NCBI RefSeq assembly: GCF_019511665.1
Contig: NZ_JAEUAW010000006.1
Coordinates: 222,319-286,318 of the forward strand
Length of the DNA: 64,000 nucleotides
Origin: Microbacterium jejuense
GTDB lineage: Bacteria; Actinomycetota; Actinomycetes; Actinomycetales; Microbacteriaceae
Reading direction: 5' to 3'
Shown one piece after another: positions 19,028-28,688 of the stretch; positions within the stretch are counted from its first letter, which is position 1, and every line of letters begins with the position of its first letter. The notes beneath the pieces are model-generated. The model was given only the letters and a program-made list of their open reading frames with translations, was not told where the DNA came from and did not search any database. The translations under genes and the position numbers were made by a program.

Positions 19028-19077
19028 GCAGCGTGACGACATCCATTCATTCAAGGGAATGGATGCCGTCACGCTGC
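19028..19077 (+). terminator. Long hairpin between FUSC and LLM genes
   Basis: Arms 19028-19048 and 19057-19077 match at 20 of 21 positions with an eight-base loop. It starts eight bases after the FUSC stop and ends 13 bases before the next ATG. No T-run follows. It is most likely a terminator, but its closeness to the next start could also limit that gene's translation. Confidence 0.65.
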
Positions 19078-19090
19078 GGTTGAGCACGAC

Positions 19091-20155
19091 ATGAGCGAGA
19101 TCGAGTTCGGGCTGGACACCTTCGGCGACGTCCCCGAGGGCGACGACGGCACGCTGCTGACGTACGGCCAGGCGATCCGGCAGGTCGTCGACGAGGCCGT
19201 CCTGGCTGACGAGCTGGGCGTCGACGTGTTCCTCGTCGGCGAGCACCACCGGCCGGAGTACGCCATCTCGGCGCCCGAGACGGTGCTGGCGGGCATCGCG
19301 ACGAAGACCGAGCGCATCCGCCTCGGCTCCGGTGTCACGGTGCTGAGCTCGGACGACCCGGTGCGGGTGTTCCAGCGGTTCGCGACCGTCGACGCGCTGT
19401 CGAACGGCCGTGCCGAGGTGATCCTCGGCCGCGGGTCGTTCACCGAGTCGTTCCCGCTGTTCGGCTACGACCTCGCCGACTACGACGTGCTGTTCGAGGA
19501 GAAGATCGAGCTGTTCGCCGAGCTGCTGAAGGAGCAGCCCGTGACGTGGCAGGGCACGACGCGCGCGCCGCTGGTGGACGCCGACGTGTTCCCCAAGACC
19601 GATTCGGGGCACCTGAGCACGTGGGTCGGCGTCGGCGGATCGCCGCAGTCGGTCGTGCGCACCGCGAAGTACGGCTTCCCGCTGATGCTGGCGATCATCG
19701 GCGGCGACCCCCGCCGCTTCGCCCCGTACGTCGACCTGTACCGGCGTGCGAGCGAGCAGTTCGGCATGACGCCGCACGCGGTGGGCATGCACTCCCCCGG
19801 CTTCATCGCCGACACCGACGAAGAGGCGCGCGAGATCGTGTGGCCGCGGTACAAGGTCATGCACGACCGCATCGGCGCGCAGCGCGGCTGGCCGCCGCTC
19901 AGCCGCGGCCACTTCGAGCAGGAGGTGCGCACCGGGTCGATGTACGTCGGCTCGCCCGAGACGGTCGCCCGCAAGATCGCCAAGGCCGTGAGCGCCCTGG
20001 ATGTGGGCCGCTTCGACCTCATCTACACGTCGGGCTCGACGCCCGCTCGCGCGCGGCTGCGCTCGGTGGAGCTGTACGGGTCGAAGGTCGTGCCGATGGT
20101 GCGCGAGCTGCTGGCCGAGAACGCCGCGGTGCCGGCGGCCGAGGCCACGGCATGA
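19091..20155 (+). CDS. LLM-class flavin-dependent oxidoreductase
   Basis: The 354-residue protein is a bacterial luciferase-like monooxygenase: [11 protein letters not shown] at the start, [33 protein letters not shown] and ESFPLFG, and a flavin-binding [18 protein letters not shown]. These are TIM-barrel FMN or F420-dependent enzymes. The next gene encodes an F420-type reductase and is coupled by ATGA, which would fit a flavin/F420 redox pair. Substrate unknown. The ribosome site is weak because of the hairpin just upstream. Confidence 0.9.
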   Translation: MSEIEFGLDTFGDVPEGDDGTLLTYGQAIRQVVDEAVLADELGVDVFLVGEHHRPEYAISAPETVLAGIATKTERIRLGSGVTVLSSDDPVRVFQRFATVDALSNGRAEVILGRGSFTESFPLFGYDLADYDVLFEEKIELFAELLKEQPVTWQGTTRAPLVDADVFPKTDSGHLSTWVGVGGSPQSVVRTAKYGFPLMLAIIGGDPRRFAPYVDLYRRASEQFGMTPHAVGMHSPGFIADTDEEAREIVWPRYKVMHDRIGAQRGWPPLSRGHFEQEVRTGSMYVGSPETVARKIAKAVSALDVGRFDLIYTSGSTPARARLRSVELYGSKVVPMVRELLAENAAVPAAEATA

Positions 20156-20910
20156 GCCTCGATACGCTGGCGGGCGTGGATGCCAGCGGTTCGGAGGAAC
20201 GGGATGCCGCCGTCCCGCGCATCGGGACGCTCGGCATCCTGGGTGCCGGCAAGGTCGGCACGATCCTCGCGCGTCTGGCCGCGGCCGCCGGATACCGCGT
20301 GCTCGTCGCCGGTTCGGGCGACCCCGCCCGCATCGCCCTGACGATCGACGTGCTGGCCCCCGGCGCGACGGCGGGTGAGGCGTCCGCCGTCGCCCGCGAA
20401 GCGGACGCCGTCCTGCTCGCGCTCCCCCTCGGCAAGCACCAGACCCTGCCGGTCGACGAGCTGCGGGGCAAGCTCGTCATCGACGCCATGAACTACTGGT
20501 GGGAGGTCGACGGACTGCGCGACGACCTCAACGACCCGCGCACGTCGACGAGCGAGATCGTGCAGCGGTTCCTGCCCGACTCCCGCGTCGTGAAGGCCTT
20601 CAACCACATGGGGTACCACGACATCGACGAAGAGGCGCGCCCTGCCGGAGCGGAGGGACGCAAGGCGATCGCCATCGCCGGCGACGACCCCGCCGACCTG
20701 GCTGTCGTCGCCCGCCTCGTGGACGACCTCGGATTCGACCCGGTGGTCGCGGGCGACCTCGCGGCGGGCATCATGCTGGAGCCCGGGGCGGAGGCGTTCG
20801 GCGCCGATGTCGAGGCCGACGAGCTGCGCGCGATGCTCGACCGGTTCGCGACCTCGCAGCGCGGCATCGTGGTCGCCCGTGCCCGCGCGGCGGCCGACGG
20901 CGACCGCTAG
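20152..20910 (+). CDS. NADPH-dependent F420 reductase-like (Rossmann) protein
   Basis: The 252-residue protein has an N-terminal dinucleotide motif ([31 protein letters not shown]), then [15 protein letters not shown] and [13 protein letters not shown], matching the F420 oxidoreductase / NADP oxidoreductase family. The start codon overlaps the LLM gene stop (ATGA). Its stop TAG shares the palindrome CTAG with the stop of the opposite-strand L,D-transpeptidase gene. Confidence 0.85.
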   Translation: MSLDTLAGVDASGSEERDAAVPRIGTLGILGAGKVGTILARLAAAAGYRVLVAGSGDPARIALTIDVLAPGATAGEASAVAREADAVLLALPLGKHQTLPVDELRGKLVIDAMNYWWEVDGLRDDLNDPRTSTSEIVQRFLPDSRVVKAFNHMGYHDIDEEARPAGAEGRKAIAIAGDDPADLAVVARLVDDLGFDPVVAGDLAAGIMLEPGAEAFGADVEADELRAMLDRFATSQRGIVVARARAAADGDR

Positions 20911-21824
20911 GGCGTGATCATCACCGGCGTGCCTGGTGGCAGCGCCGACAGCCGCGTGATCGCGTCCGGGTCGACGCGGATGCATCCGTTCGACACGGGA
21001 CCCGACCGCGTGTCGTGGTAGTGGAACGCCGCCGGCGCGACGTCGGCACCGTCGAAGCCCTCGAGCGTCGGCGACTGCACGGCCCAGTACACGATCGGGT
21101 GCCCGCGCGTGTACGCGTACTCCGGAACCGTGCGCGTCGTCATGACGAACGTGCGACCGACGGGCGTCGGGGTGGCGTCGGCGCCCCACGCGAAGTCGTT
21201 CGCGATGCGCTCGTGCGCGCCGTCGGCATGCACGATGTCGATCGTGCGGTTCGCGATGCTCACCACGACGCCGAGTCCCGCTGACGGGGTGACGTCCACG
21301 TCTGCGGTCCGCAGCCACCCCGTCACCTGGCCCGGGTCACCCGCCGACGGCATCGCCCGGCGGCCGGTCAGCAGCACCTTCACCCAGTGCTCCTGCCGCT
21401 CCACCACGGGCAGCACCGTGCCCCCGTACGGATACTCGTGCGGCACGTACGCGACCGGCTCGTCCGCCGGATCCGCCCACACCGGCGCCCCGACGCCACG
21501 GGCGACGGCCGTCTCGGTGAGCGGCATCGTGAACGGGTCGTCGTCGACGGGCAGCGCAGGGATGACCGCGAACACGTTCACCTGCGGCAGGGTCGTCACG
21601 TCGTAGGTCGCGGTGTTCGCCGCGTAGCCGTCAGCGGTCGGCGTCGGGGTCGAGGTGCGCTCAGCGCTGGTCGTCGGCGTCGTGGTCGTCGTCTCGGAGG
21701 GAGTGGATGCCGCCGGCCCCGGCTGGCGGTTCACCAGGGCGATCCCGATCCCGGCGACCACGAGCACCGCGGCGAGCGCGGCGACGAGCCACACCCATCG
21801 CCGGCGCTCCCCCATGTCTTCCAT
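20907..21824 (-). CDS. L,D-transpeptidase (YkuD domain), membrane-anchored
   Basis: The 305-residue enzyme makes 3-3 crosslinks in peptidoglycan or attaches proteins to it. A transmembrane anchor (about residues 12-31) is followed by a Thr/Ser/Pro-rich wall-spanning linker (about 35-70). The C-terminal YkuD domain has the active site [15 protein letters not shown], with catalytic Cys and conserved His/Arg, and ends [11 protein letters not shown]. Start is either ATG 21824 ([10 protein letters not shown]) or ATG 21815, which has GGAAG close upstream. It converges on the F420 reductase gene with overlapping stops. Confidence 0.9.
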   Translation of the reverse strand: MEDMGERRRWVWLVAALAAVLVVAGIGIALVNRQPGPAASTPSETTTTTPTTSAERTSTPTPTADGYAANTATYDVTTLPQVNVFAVIPALPVDDDPFTMPLTETAVARGVGAPVWADPADEPVAYVPHEYPYGGTVLPVVERQEHWVKVLLTGRRAMPSAGDPGQVTGWLRTADVDVTPSAGLGVVVSIANRTIDIVHADGAHERIANDFAWGADATPTPVGRTFVMTTRTVPEYAYTRGHPIVYWAVQSPTLEGFDGADVAPAAFHYHDTRSGPVSNGCIRVDPDAITRLSALPPGTPVMITP

Positions 21825-21861
21825 GGTCGGCGGGCCATCGGGCTGCCGCAACCCCGTCCGA

Positions 21862-21951
21862 GCGTTTCGTCTGCGGGCGCCAGAGCGCCCTCCGCTCAAC
21901 GACCACGACCCCCGGTCGTTGAGCGAGCGAGGAACGAGCGAGACGAAACGC
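21862..21951. repeat. Paired inverted dispersed repeat
   Basis: Unit one (21862-21904) is identical over 43 bases to 907-949. Unit two (21914-21951) has the inverse ends GGTCGTTGAG and GACGAAACGC with a different middle. It lies between the DUF2809 gene and the L,D-transpeptidase gene, both on the minus strand, and could terminate the first. Confidence 0.85.
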
Positions 21952-21952
21952 C

Positions 21953-22369
21953 TCAGCCGTCGGTCGGCCTCCGGCGGGCCCACGCGGCGTGGATGGCCGC
22001 CAGCACGGCGATCGTCACGACGTACACGACGAGGTCGCGGGCGTCGAACACCGTACCGAGCGCGAGCATCGCCGGCGGGAAGCGGGCGCCCCACTCCAGC
22101 GGCAGCCCCGTGAGCTGGAAGAGCTCCACGCCTGCGCACCACGCCGCGGCGATGCCGCCCACGCCGAGCGCGGGCAGCGCGGGCGCGATGAGCACCACGG
22201 CGAGATAGGCCGCCGCCGCGTACAGCGCGTCTCCGGCGATGTCGGTGGCTGCCGAATCGGGCAGCGCCGCGTGCACCAGGAGCCCCGCGGCGACGACCGC
22301 CGCGAGGAGCACGGCCGCCGGCATCCGTCGACGAACCGGGGGCGGGAGCATCCCCTCAGTCTCGCTCAT
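21953..22369 (-). CDS. DUF2809 family membrane protein
   Basis: The 138-residue protein has four predicted transmembrane helices and the pattern GDALYAAAAYLAVVLIAP...WCAGVELFQLTGLP...GTVFDARDLVVYVV, which matches DUF2809. Function unknown. The start ATG at 22369 is the first in frame; another lies six codons later. It ends at the repeat pair. Confidence 0.8.
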   Translation of the reverse strand: MSETEGMLPPPVRRRMPAAVLLAAVVAAGLLVHAALPDSAATDIAGDALYAAAAYLAVVLIAPALPALGVGGIAAAWCAGVELFQLTGLPLEWGARFPPAMLALGTVFDARDLVVYVVTIAVLAAIHAAWARRRPTDG

Positions 22370-22394
22370 CGAGACCGAGGAGACGCGCCGCGCG

Positions 22395-22724
22395 TCAGCG
22401 TCCCGCGCCGTGCGCCGGTTCGAGATGGAACTCGTTCGAGGCCGACCCGTCCGGGCGCGGCGCCGACGAGAACACGAACTCGAGCCCGCGCTCGTCGAAC
22501 GCGGCGAACCAGTCGTCCCACGTGACGGGGGTCAGGTCTTCGAGGTCGTTGCCGAAATCGAAGTCGAGCCGGAGCTCTCCGACCTGATCGCCCTCCCGCG
22601 TGCCCTCGACGGTGGCGGGCTCGGCGTGGCGGTCCTCCGCCCAGGCGCGGATCACGTCGTGATCGCTCGTCGCGGTGAGGTCTGCCGGCTGCGCTGCGTC
22701 CAGGTGCTCTTCACGATCGTCCAT
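22395..22724 (-). CDS. Hypothetical acidic protein, 109 residues
   Basis: A small soluble acidic protein (MDDREEHLDAAQPADLTATSDHDVIRAWAEDRHAEPATVEG...). A central phrase RLDFDFGNDLEDLTPVTWDDWFAAFDERGLEFVF is conserved-looking, and the product resembles small uncharacterised actinobacterial proteins. Coding is supported by a GAGGAAG site before the ATG and by codon use. It stands between two minus-strand genes with short gaps. Confidence 0.7.
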   Translation of the reverse strand: MDDREEHLDAAQPADLTATSDHDVIRAWAEDRHAEPATVEGTREGDQVGELRLDFDFGNDLEDLTPVTWDDWFAAFDERGLEFVFSSAPRPDGSASNEFHLEPAHGAGR

Positions 22725-22805
22725 GACTTCCTCCTCTGCGTAGCTGCCAGCATGCGCGCCCCACTGCGACGGCGGGGAGGGGGTTGCCGCCCGTGCCGTC
22801 GCGCG

Positions 22806-23756
22806 CTAGACCTGCGCCGCCATCAGTGAGACGAGCTCATACACGACGTGGCTCGCCGCGATGCCGGTCAGCTGGGCGTGGTCGTACGCGGGCGACACCT
22901 CCACGACGTCGGCCCCCACGACCTGGCGGTCGCTCAGCGCGCGCAGCATGCGCAGCAGCTCGCGGCTCGTCATGCCGCCCGCCTCCGGCGTTCCCGTCCC
23001 CGGCGCATGGGCGGGATCGAGGACGTCGATGTCGATGGAGATGTACAGCGGCTTGTCGCCGATGCGGCGTCGCACGCGTTCGATGGCCGCGTCGATGCCC
23101 GCTTCTTCGATGTCGACGCTCGACACGATCGCGAAGCCCAGACGCTCGTCGTCGTCCAGGTCCTGCTTCGAGTACAGCGGGCCGCGCGTGCCCACGTGAC
23201 AGCTCGCGGTGAGATCGATGAGGCCCTCTTCGCTCGCCCGCCGGAACGGGGTGCCGTGCGTGATGGGAGCCCCGAAGTACGTGTCCCACGTGTCGAGGTG
23301 CGCGTCGAAGTGCAGCACCGCGACCGGGCCGTGCTTCTTCGTCACCGCACGCAGGAGCGGCAGCGCGATGGTGTGGTCGCCGCCGACCGTGACGATGCGA
23401 CCGGCCCGTTCGCCGAGCGCCACGGCCGCGCTCTCGATCTCGGCCACCGCCGCGCCGATGTCGAACGGGTTGGCGGGGATGTCGCCGGCGTCGACGACCT
23501 GCGCCGCAGCGAACGGCGACACGTCCTGCGCGGGGTTGTACGGACGCAGCAGTCGCGACGACTCCCGCACGTGCGAGGGGCCGAAGCGCGCGCCGGGCCG
23601 GTAGCTGACGCCGGCGTCGAAGGGGATGCCGACGACGGCGATGTCGGCGCGCGGGACGTCCTCGATGCGCGGCAGTCGCGCGAAGGTCGCGATGCCCGCG
23701 TAACGGGGGTGGACGGACGCGTCGATCGGGCCGACGGGCTCGTGGTGCTCGGTCAT
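22806..23756 (-). CDS. Agmatinase-family ureohydrolase
   Basis: Ureohydrolases split a guanidino group to release urea using two manganese ions. The 316-residue protein shows all metal ligands: [13 protein letters not shown] and [16 protein letters not shown]. The N-terminal [18 protein letters not shown] is typical of the agmatinase / guanidinobutyrase / guanidinopropionase group. Its start overlaps the stop of the ThDP-enzyme gene (ATGA). Context with a decarboxylase-like ThDP enzyme suggests a guanidino acid such as 4-guanidinobutanoate as substrate; agmatine remains possible. Confidence 0.9.
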   Translation of the reverse strand: MTEHHEPVGPIDASVHPRYAGIATFARLPRIEDVPRADIAVVGIPFDAGVSYRPGARFGPSHVRESSRLLRPYNPAQDVSPFAAAQVVDAGDIPANPFDIGAAVAEIESAAVALGERAGRIVTVGGDHTIALPLLRAVTKKHGPVAVLHFDAHLDTWDTYFGAPITHGTPFRRASEEGLIDLTASCHVGTRGPLYSKQDLDDDERLGFAIVSSVDIEEAGIDAAIERVRRRIGDKPLYISIDIDVLDPAHAPGTGTPEAGGMTSRELLRMLRALSDRQVVGADVVEVSPAYDHAQLTGIAASHVVYELVSLMAAQV

Positions 23757-25414
23757 GACTCGCCTCTCGGAGTGGACGGCCCGGCGCCGTGGACGCCGTG
23801 GTTCTGGGGGATGTGGACGAGCTGCACGCCGCCGGCCGCGATCGCGGCGACGAGGGCGGGCTCGATGTCGGCCGTGGTGTCGGCGCGTCGTCCGGTCGCG
23901 CCGAACGCGTTCGCGAGGGCGACCCAGTCCGGCTGCACGAGATCCACGCCGACGGGAGCGATGCCGCGATCGACCTCGTTCTGCTTGATCTCGGCGTACC
24001 CGCCGTTGTCGACGCACACCACCGTGAGGTCGAGACGCTGCTCCACCGCGGTCACGAGCTCGTTGACGCAGAACATGAGCGCGCCGTCCCCGACGACCGC
24101 CACGACGTGACGGCCTCCCAGCGGCTGCGCGACGCACGCGCCGATCGCGGCGGGGAGCCCGTAGCCGAGGGTCGCGTACGTCGGCGTGTAGAGCAGCGAA
24201 TGCGGGCGCGACTGGCGCAGCACGTTCGCGAGCGCCATGTACACGATCTGCGACGAATCGCCGGCGACGATCGCGTCGTGCGGCAGGGCCGCGGCGATCA
24301 CCTCTGCGAGCGCGACCGTGTCGGGCAGGGCGGCGGCCGTCTCGTCGGCGATCGCCGCACGCTCGGCGGCGAGGTCGAGCAGCCGACGCGGCTCGCCGGG
24401 CAGGCCGGCGAGAAGAGCTTCGACGACGACGGCGCAGTCGCCCACGATGCCGACCGCGGCCTGGAGGTTCTTGTGCAGCTGAGCGGCCGAGATGTCCACG
24501 CGGATGACCGCGCCCCGGGCCTCCAGGCGCGGCGCCCACAGTTCCGCCTCGCCGAGCTTCGATCCGAGCACGAGCAGCACGTCGGCGCCCTCGGCGACCC
24601 GGCGCGCCGCGTCGAGCCGCAGGTTCGATCCGAGCGAGAGCGGATGGTGCTCGTCGACGGTCGCCTTGCCGTTGAGAGTCGTCACGACCGGTGCGCCGAG
24701 CCGCTCGGCGAGCGCGGTGATGGCGCGGCCGGCACGCGTCGCGCCCCCGCCGGCGACGATGACCGGGCGTTCGGCGTGCGTCAGGAGGGCGACCGCCTCA
24801 CGCGTCGCGGCGGCGTCGCCGCGCGCAGGCGCCGGCAGCGGACGCGCGGCACGGGCGGCGGCGGGCACGTCCGCGGGGCCCTCGAGCACGTCGAGCGGGA
24901 TCTCGATGTGCACGGGGCGCGGACGCCCGGTGCGGAACAGCGCGAACGCGTCGTGCACCGCGTCGACGGCATCCGTCCCGCTCGTCACGCGACGCGACCA
25001 CTCGGCGATCGCGCCGACCATCGCGGTGGCGTCCTTCGTCTCGTGGAGCGTCCCGATGTCGCGGAACTCGGCGCCGCGCGGCACGCCCGGCGAGATCACC
25101 AGCAGCGGCCGTGACTCGCAGAACGCCGTGCCGATCGCGCTCATCGCGTTCTGCAGGCCCGGGCCGGAGGTCGTGATCACGACACCGGGCAGTCCCGTCT
25201 GCTGGGCCCAGCCGTCGGCGCCGTACCCGGAGCCCTGCTCGTGGCGATTCGTCACCGCGCGGATGCCCAGGTCGGCGAGCGGGCGGTACAGCTCGAGATT
25301 GTGCGTTCCCGGGATGCCGAACACGGCGGTGACCCCGTAGTTGCGCACCGTCTCGAGGACCGCCCGCCCGGTGGTGTCGGCGTACTGCGCGGCGATTCCG
25401 TCGGACGCGCTCAT
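23753..25414 (-). CDS. ThDP-dependent enzyme, acetolactate synthase / guanidino-oxo-acid decarboxylase-like
   Basis: The 553-residue enzyme has the three ThDP-enzyme domains: an N-terminal pyrimidine-binding domain with catalytic Glu in [15 protein letters not shown], a central domain, and a C-terminal diphosphate-binding motif GDGALMF...[31 protein letters not shown] is close to what I recall for AruI, 5-guanidino-2-oxopentanoate decarboxylase, more than for IlvB. No small regulatory subunit gene is adjacent, against acetolactate synthase. Coupled on both sides by ATGA to the amidohydrolase and ureohydrolase genes. Confidence 0.85.
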   Translation of the reverse strand: MSASDGIAAQYADTTGRAVLETVRNYGVTAVFGIPGTHNLELYRPLADLGIRAVTNRHEQGSGYGADGWAQQTGLPGVVITTSGPGLQNAMSAIGTAFCESRPLLVISPGVPRGAEFRDIGTLHETKDATAMVGAIAEWSRRVTSGTDAVDAVHDAFALFRTGRPRPVHIEIPLDVLEGPADVPAAARAARPLPAPARGDAAATREAVALLTHAERPVIVAGGGATRAGRAITALAERLGAPVVTTLNGKATVDEHHPLSLGSNLRLDAARRVAEGADVLLVLGSKLGEAELWAPRLEARGAVIRVDISAAQLHKNLQAAVGIVGDCAVVVEALLAGLPGEPRRLLDLAAERAAIADETAAALPDTVALAEVIAAALPHDAIVAGDSSQIVYMALANVLRQSRPHSLLYTPTYATLGYGLPAAIGACVAQPLGGRHVVAVVGDGALMFCVNELVTAVEQRLDLTVVCVDNGGYAEIKQNEVDRGIAPVGVDLVQPDWVALANAFGATGRRADTTADIEPALVAAIAAGGVQLVHIPQNHGVHGAGPSTPRGES

Positions 25415-27102
25415 CGTGCCGGCACCTCCGCCCGGACCGCCGCGTGGCGGCGCACGCCCCCCACCCACGTCTCGAGCACGGGGATCTGCGCGATCTCGGC
25501 CGCGTCGACGGTGAGGGGGTCACCGCCGAGCACGGCGAAGTCGGCGTACTTGCCGGCTTCGAGCGAACCCAGGTCGTCCTCGCGACCGAGCGACACGGCG
25601 CCCTCGTAGGTGTGCGCCCGCAGCGCCGCCGCCGCCGACACCCGCAGCGAGTCGGGCCCGAGCCTGTGCCCCCGACGGGTCACGCGGGTGACGGCGGTCT
25701 GGATCGCCTCGAGCGGAATCGGCTCGGCGACGGGCGCATCGGACGAGATCGTGAACGGGACGCCGGCCGCCTCGAACTCGCCCAGCGGGTTGAACCGCTC
25801 CCCCGGAGTGCCGATCGCCTGCTCGACCCCCTCGCCCCAGTTGAAGTAGTGCTGCGTCTGGTTGACGGGGCGGATGCCGGCGGCGGCCATGCGCCGGATC
25901 TGCTCGGGCGTCGGCAGCCCGCAGTGCTCGATGCGGTGGCGGGCGTCGTCGTCGGGACGCTCGGCGAGCGCCGCCTCGATCGCCGACACCACCATCTCGA
26001 TGGCCGTCGGCGACTGCGCGTGCGTCGCGGTCTGGAGCCCGGCGGCGTGCGCCCGCCGGATGAGCACCGCGTACTCGGCGGGCTCGTGGTACAGCTGCCC
26101 GGTGCGGCACGGGTCGCCCACGTAGCCGTCCGGGAAGTACGCCGTCCAGCCGCCCAGCGTGCCGTCGGCGTACAGCTTGATGCCGGCGAAGCTCAGGTGG
26201 GCGTTGCCGAACTGGCCCACGAGTCCCATGTCGAGCGCCTCGTCGAGGAGGTGCGACAGCAGGTACATCGACACGCGCAGCTCGAGGCGTCCGGCCTCGG
26301 CGAGCCGCAGGTACATGTCGAACTCGCGGCGCGACACCTGCGCGTCGCCGATCGTGGTCACTCCCCCGGCGAGGAACCGCTGCGTGGCGGCATCCAGCTG
26401 CCGCAGATGCTCCTCCGGCTCGTCGGCGAGGTGGAAGTTGGGGCCGTGGTGGCCGATCTTCACCCCGTGCACGCCGGTGAGCATGTTGCACGCGGCATCC
26501 GAGATCTCGCCTGTCAGCTCGCCGTCGGCGTCGCGGAAGTACTCGCCGCCGGCGGGGTTCGGCGTGTCGCGGTCGACGCCGTTGAGCGCGAAGGTGTGCG
26601 AGTTCACGACCCCGCCGTGGCCGGACGCGTTCATCAGGTACACCTCGCGGTCCGTCGCGACCTCGTCGAGCTCGAACCGGGTCGGATGCCGCTGCTCGGC
26701 GAGGTTCCGATGCTCGTAGCCGTACCCCCGCACGGGCCGGCCGGCCGGCAGGTCGGCCGCCGCGGCCTTCAGCAGCGCGACGATCTCGGGGATGCTGCCT
26801 GCCTTCTCGGGCCCGCAGTCCACCCACGTCATGAGCTGCCCGTACATGAGCGGGTGCGCGTGCGCGTCGACGAACCCGGGGACGACGACGGCGTCGCCGA
26901 GGTCGACGACCTCGGGATCGATGCCGGCCGCGCGTGCGGCATCCCGGCACTCCTCCACCGTGCCGACGGCCACGATCCGCCCGCTGTCGGTGAGCATCGC
27001 GGTCGCCGTCCGGTCGGTGGCGTCGACCGTGTGGATCACGCGGGCCGTCACCAGGCGCGGGGTCTGCTGCGCGGGGCGGTCGAACGGGGCGAGCTTTCTC
27101 AT
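25411..27102 (-). CDS. YtcJ-like amidohydrolase
   Basis: The 563-residue metal-dependent hydrolase has the HxH motif in VVPGFVDAHAHP near residue 80, later GIKLYADGTLGG, ATHAQS, HRIEHCG and the catalytic Asp in ISSDAPV, and an end motif SLEAGKYADFAVLGGDPL. It belongs to the amidohydrolase-3 (YtcJ) group, enzymes that cut C-N bonds in diverse amides. Placed second in the operon, after the transporter, it may process the imported compound before the ThDP enzyme and ureohydrolase. A GAGGA site precedes the ATG. Confidence 0.88.
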   Translation of the reverse strand: MRKLAPFDRPAQQTPRLVTARVIHTVDATDRTATAMLTDSGRIVAVGTVEECRDAARAAGIDPEVVDLGDAVVVPGFVDAHAHPLMYGQLMTWVDCGPEKAGSIPEIVALLKAAAADLPAGRPVRGYGYEHRNLAEQRHPTRFELDEVATDREVYLMNASGHGGVVNSHTFALNGVDRDTPNPAGGEYFRDADGELTGEISDAACNMLTGVHGVKIGHHGPNFHLADEPEEHLRQLDAATQRFLAGGVTTIGDAQVSRREFDMYLRLAEAGRLELRVSMYLLSHLLDEALDMGLVGQFGNAHLSFAGIKLYADGTLGGWTAYFPDGYVGDPCRTGQLYHEPAEYAVLIRRAHAAGLQTATHAQSPTAIEMVVSAIEAALAERPDDDARHRIEHCGLPTPEQIRRMAAAGIRPVNQTQHYFNWGEGVEQAIGTPGERFNPLGEFEAAGVPFTISSDAPVAEPIPLEAIQTAVTRVTRRGHRLGPDSLRVSAAAALRAHTYEGAVSLGREDDLGSLEAGKYADFAVLGGDPLTVDAAEIAQIPVLETWVGGVRRHAAVRAEVPAR

Positions 27103-27144
27103 GGTGTCCTCACGGTGGGGAGAGTCGGGATGCCGGGGCCGGCG

Positions 27145-28470
27145 TCAGACGGTGCGGGCGGCGGTCGTGTCGGTGCGCGGCGTGAACGAGTCGGTGACGG
27201 GCGCCTCGTCGGAGTGCTGCGGCGCCAGCCACGTGCACAGTCCCGCGAGCAGGGCCATGCCGACGAACATCGCGATGACCGACCAGATGCTGCCCGTCCA
27301 CGCGATGAGCATCGTCGCGAACCAGGGCGAGAAGCCGGCCCAGATCGCGGCGCCCACGCCGTACGACAGCGCGATCGACGTGTAGCGGGCCTGCGGGCGG
27401 AACATCTGCGCGAGGATCGCGGCGATCGGGGCGTACGTCGCGCTCATGGCGATGCGCACCAGCGAGGCCAGCAGGAAGATGACCGGCTCGATCTTGCCGG
27501 GCAGCACCAGCATGAACGGCACGAACGTCAGCACCGAGGTCACGAGGCCGATGTACATGATGTTCTTGCGGCCCCACTTGTCGCCGAGCCATGCCACCGG
27601 CAGCGTCACGACGAACTCGATGAACGACGCGATCGTCATGGCGTCCAGGATCAGCTGCGGGCTCATGCTGATCGGCTCGCCCGTCGCGTAGGCGGTCGCG
27701 AACGTCGTGGCGAGGTAGTAGCCGCCCGTCGAGATCGGCAGCAGGCCGATGCCCAGGAGGATCGGCTTCCAGTTGACGCGCAGCGCGAACGCGAGCGGCA
27801 TGGTCTGCTTGCGCCCCTCGACCTTCTGCTCGAAGACCGGGGACTCCTCCACGCGGTAGCGCACCCAGAAGCCGACGCCCACGAGCACGATCGACAGCAG
27901 GAACGGGATGCGCCAGCCGCCGTTCATGATGAAGTCGTCGCCGAAGCGCGACATGATCGCGAAGATGCCCGAGGCGAGCAGAGCGCCGGCGGGGTTGCCC
28001 AGCTGAGTGAAGCCGCCGTAGAACGTCTTCTTGCCGGCCGGCGCGTGCTCGACGCTCATGAGCACGGCACCGCCCCACTCGCCGCCGACAGCGAGGCCCT
28101 GCAGCGCACGCAGCAGGATCAGCAGCACGGGGGCCATGAAGCCGATCGCCGCGTACGTCGGCAGGCAGCCGACGAGCACCGTCGAGACGCCCATCAGCAG
28201 CAGCGTGATCACGAGCGAGACGCGCCGGCCGAGCTTGTCGCCGATGTGTCCGAAGATGATGCCGCCGAGCGGGCGCACCAGGAAGGCGACGGCGAAGGTC
28301 GCGAACGCCGCGGCCGTCTGGGCGAGCGGGTCGCCGCTCGGGAAGAACAGCGGGCCGAACACCAGCGCGGCGGCCGTCGCGTAGACGTAGAAGTCGTACC
28401 ACTCGATGGTGGTGCCTACGAACGCGGCGATGCCGGCGCGCCGCGCCCTCGCGGTGGTGGTGGAAGTCAT
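27145..28470 (-). CDS. MFS transporter, metabolite:H+ symporter family
   Basis: The 441-residue protein has about 12 transmembrane helices and the MHS hallmarks TTIEWYDFYVYATAAALVF at helix one, GHIGDKLGRR in loop 2-3, and LQGLAVGGEWGGAVLMSVEH. The group takes up organic acids and betaines with protons. The ATG at 28470 follows a perfect AAAGGAG ribosome site; an upstream in-frame start is unlikely. It is first in the operon with amidohydrolase, ThDP enzyme and ureohydrolase, so it probably imports their substrate. Confidence 0.92.
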   Translation of the reverse strand: MTSTTTARARRAGIAAFVGTTIEWYDFYVYATAAALVFGPLFFPSGDPLAQTAAAFATFAVAFLVRPLGGIIFGHIGDKLGRRVSLVITLLLMGVSTVLVGCLPTYAAIGFMAPVLLILLRALQGLAVGGEWGGAVLMSVEHAPAGKKTFYGGFTQLGNPAGALLASGIFAIMSRFGDDFIMNGGWRIPFLLSIVLVGVGFWVRYRVEESPVFEQKVEGRKQTMPLAFALRVNWKPILLGIGLLPISTGGYYLATTFATAYATGEPISMSPQLILDAMTIASFIEFVVTLPVAWLGDKWGRKNIMYIGLVTSVLTFVPFMLVLPGKIEPVIFLLASLVRIAMSATYAPIAAILAQMFRPQARYTSIALSYGVGAAIWAGFSPWFATMLIAWTGSIWSVIAMFVGMALLAGLCTWLAPQHSDEAPVTDSFTPRTDTTAARTV

Positions 28471-28688
28471 GGCCGCTCCTTTGCGGGAATGTGTCGGGAT
28501 GCGATGGATGCTAGAAGCCCGGGATGCCGGCGGCAAGGGCATAACTCCAGCGCAGGCGCGCTTGGACTGGTGTTCTGCTCGATCCGGCTGCAGAATCCCC
28601 TGTCACGTCACGCCGAGTCACGCCTAGACTGGGATTTCGCACGCGGAGGAGTGCGTTCTCGGGAAACTGGGCGGATCGGGGAATCGCG

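Noticed and set aside
23753..25414. Calling the ThDP enzyme acetolactate synthase (ilvB)
   Set aside because: No ilvN or ilvC is adjacent, and the operon is catabolic; sequence around the catalytic Glu looks closer to guanidino-oxo-acid decarboxylases, though this needs a tree.
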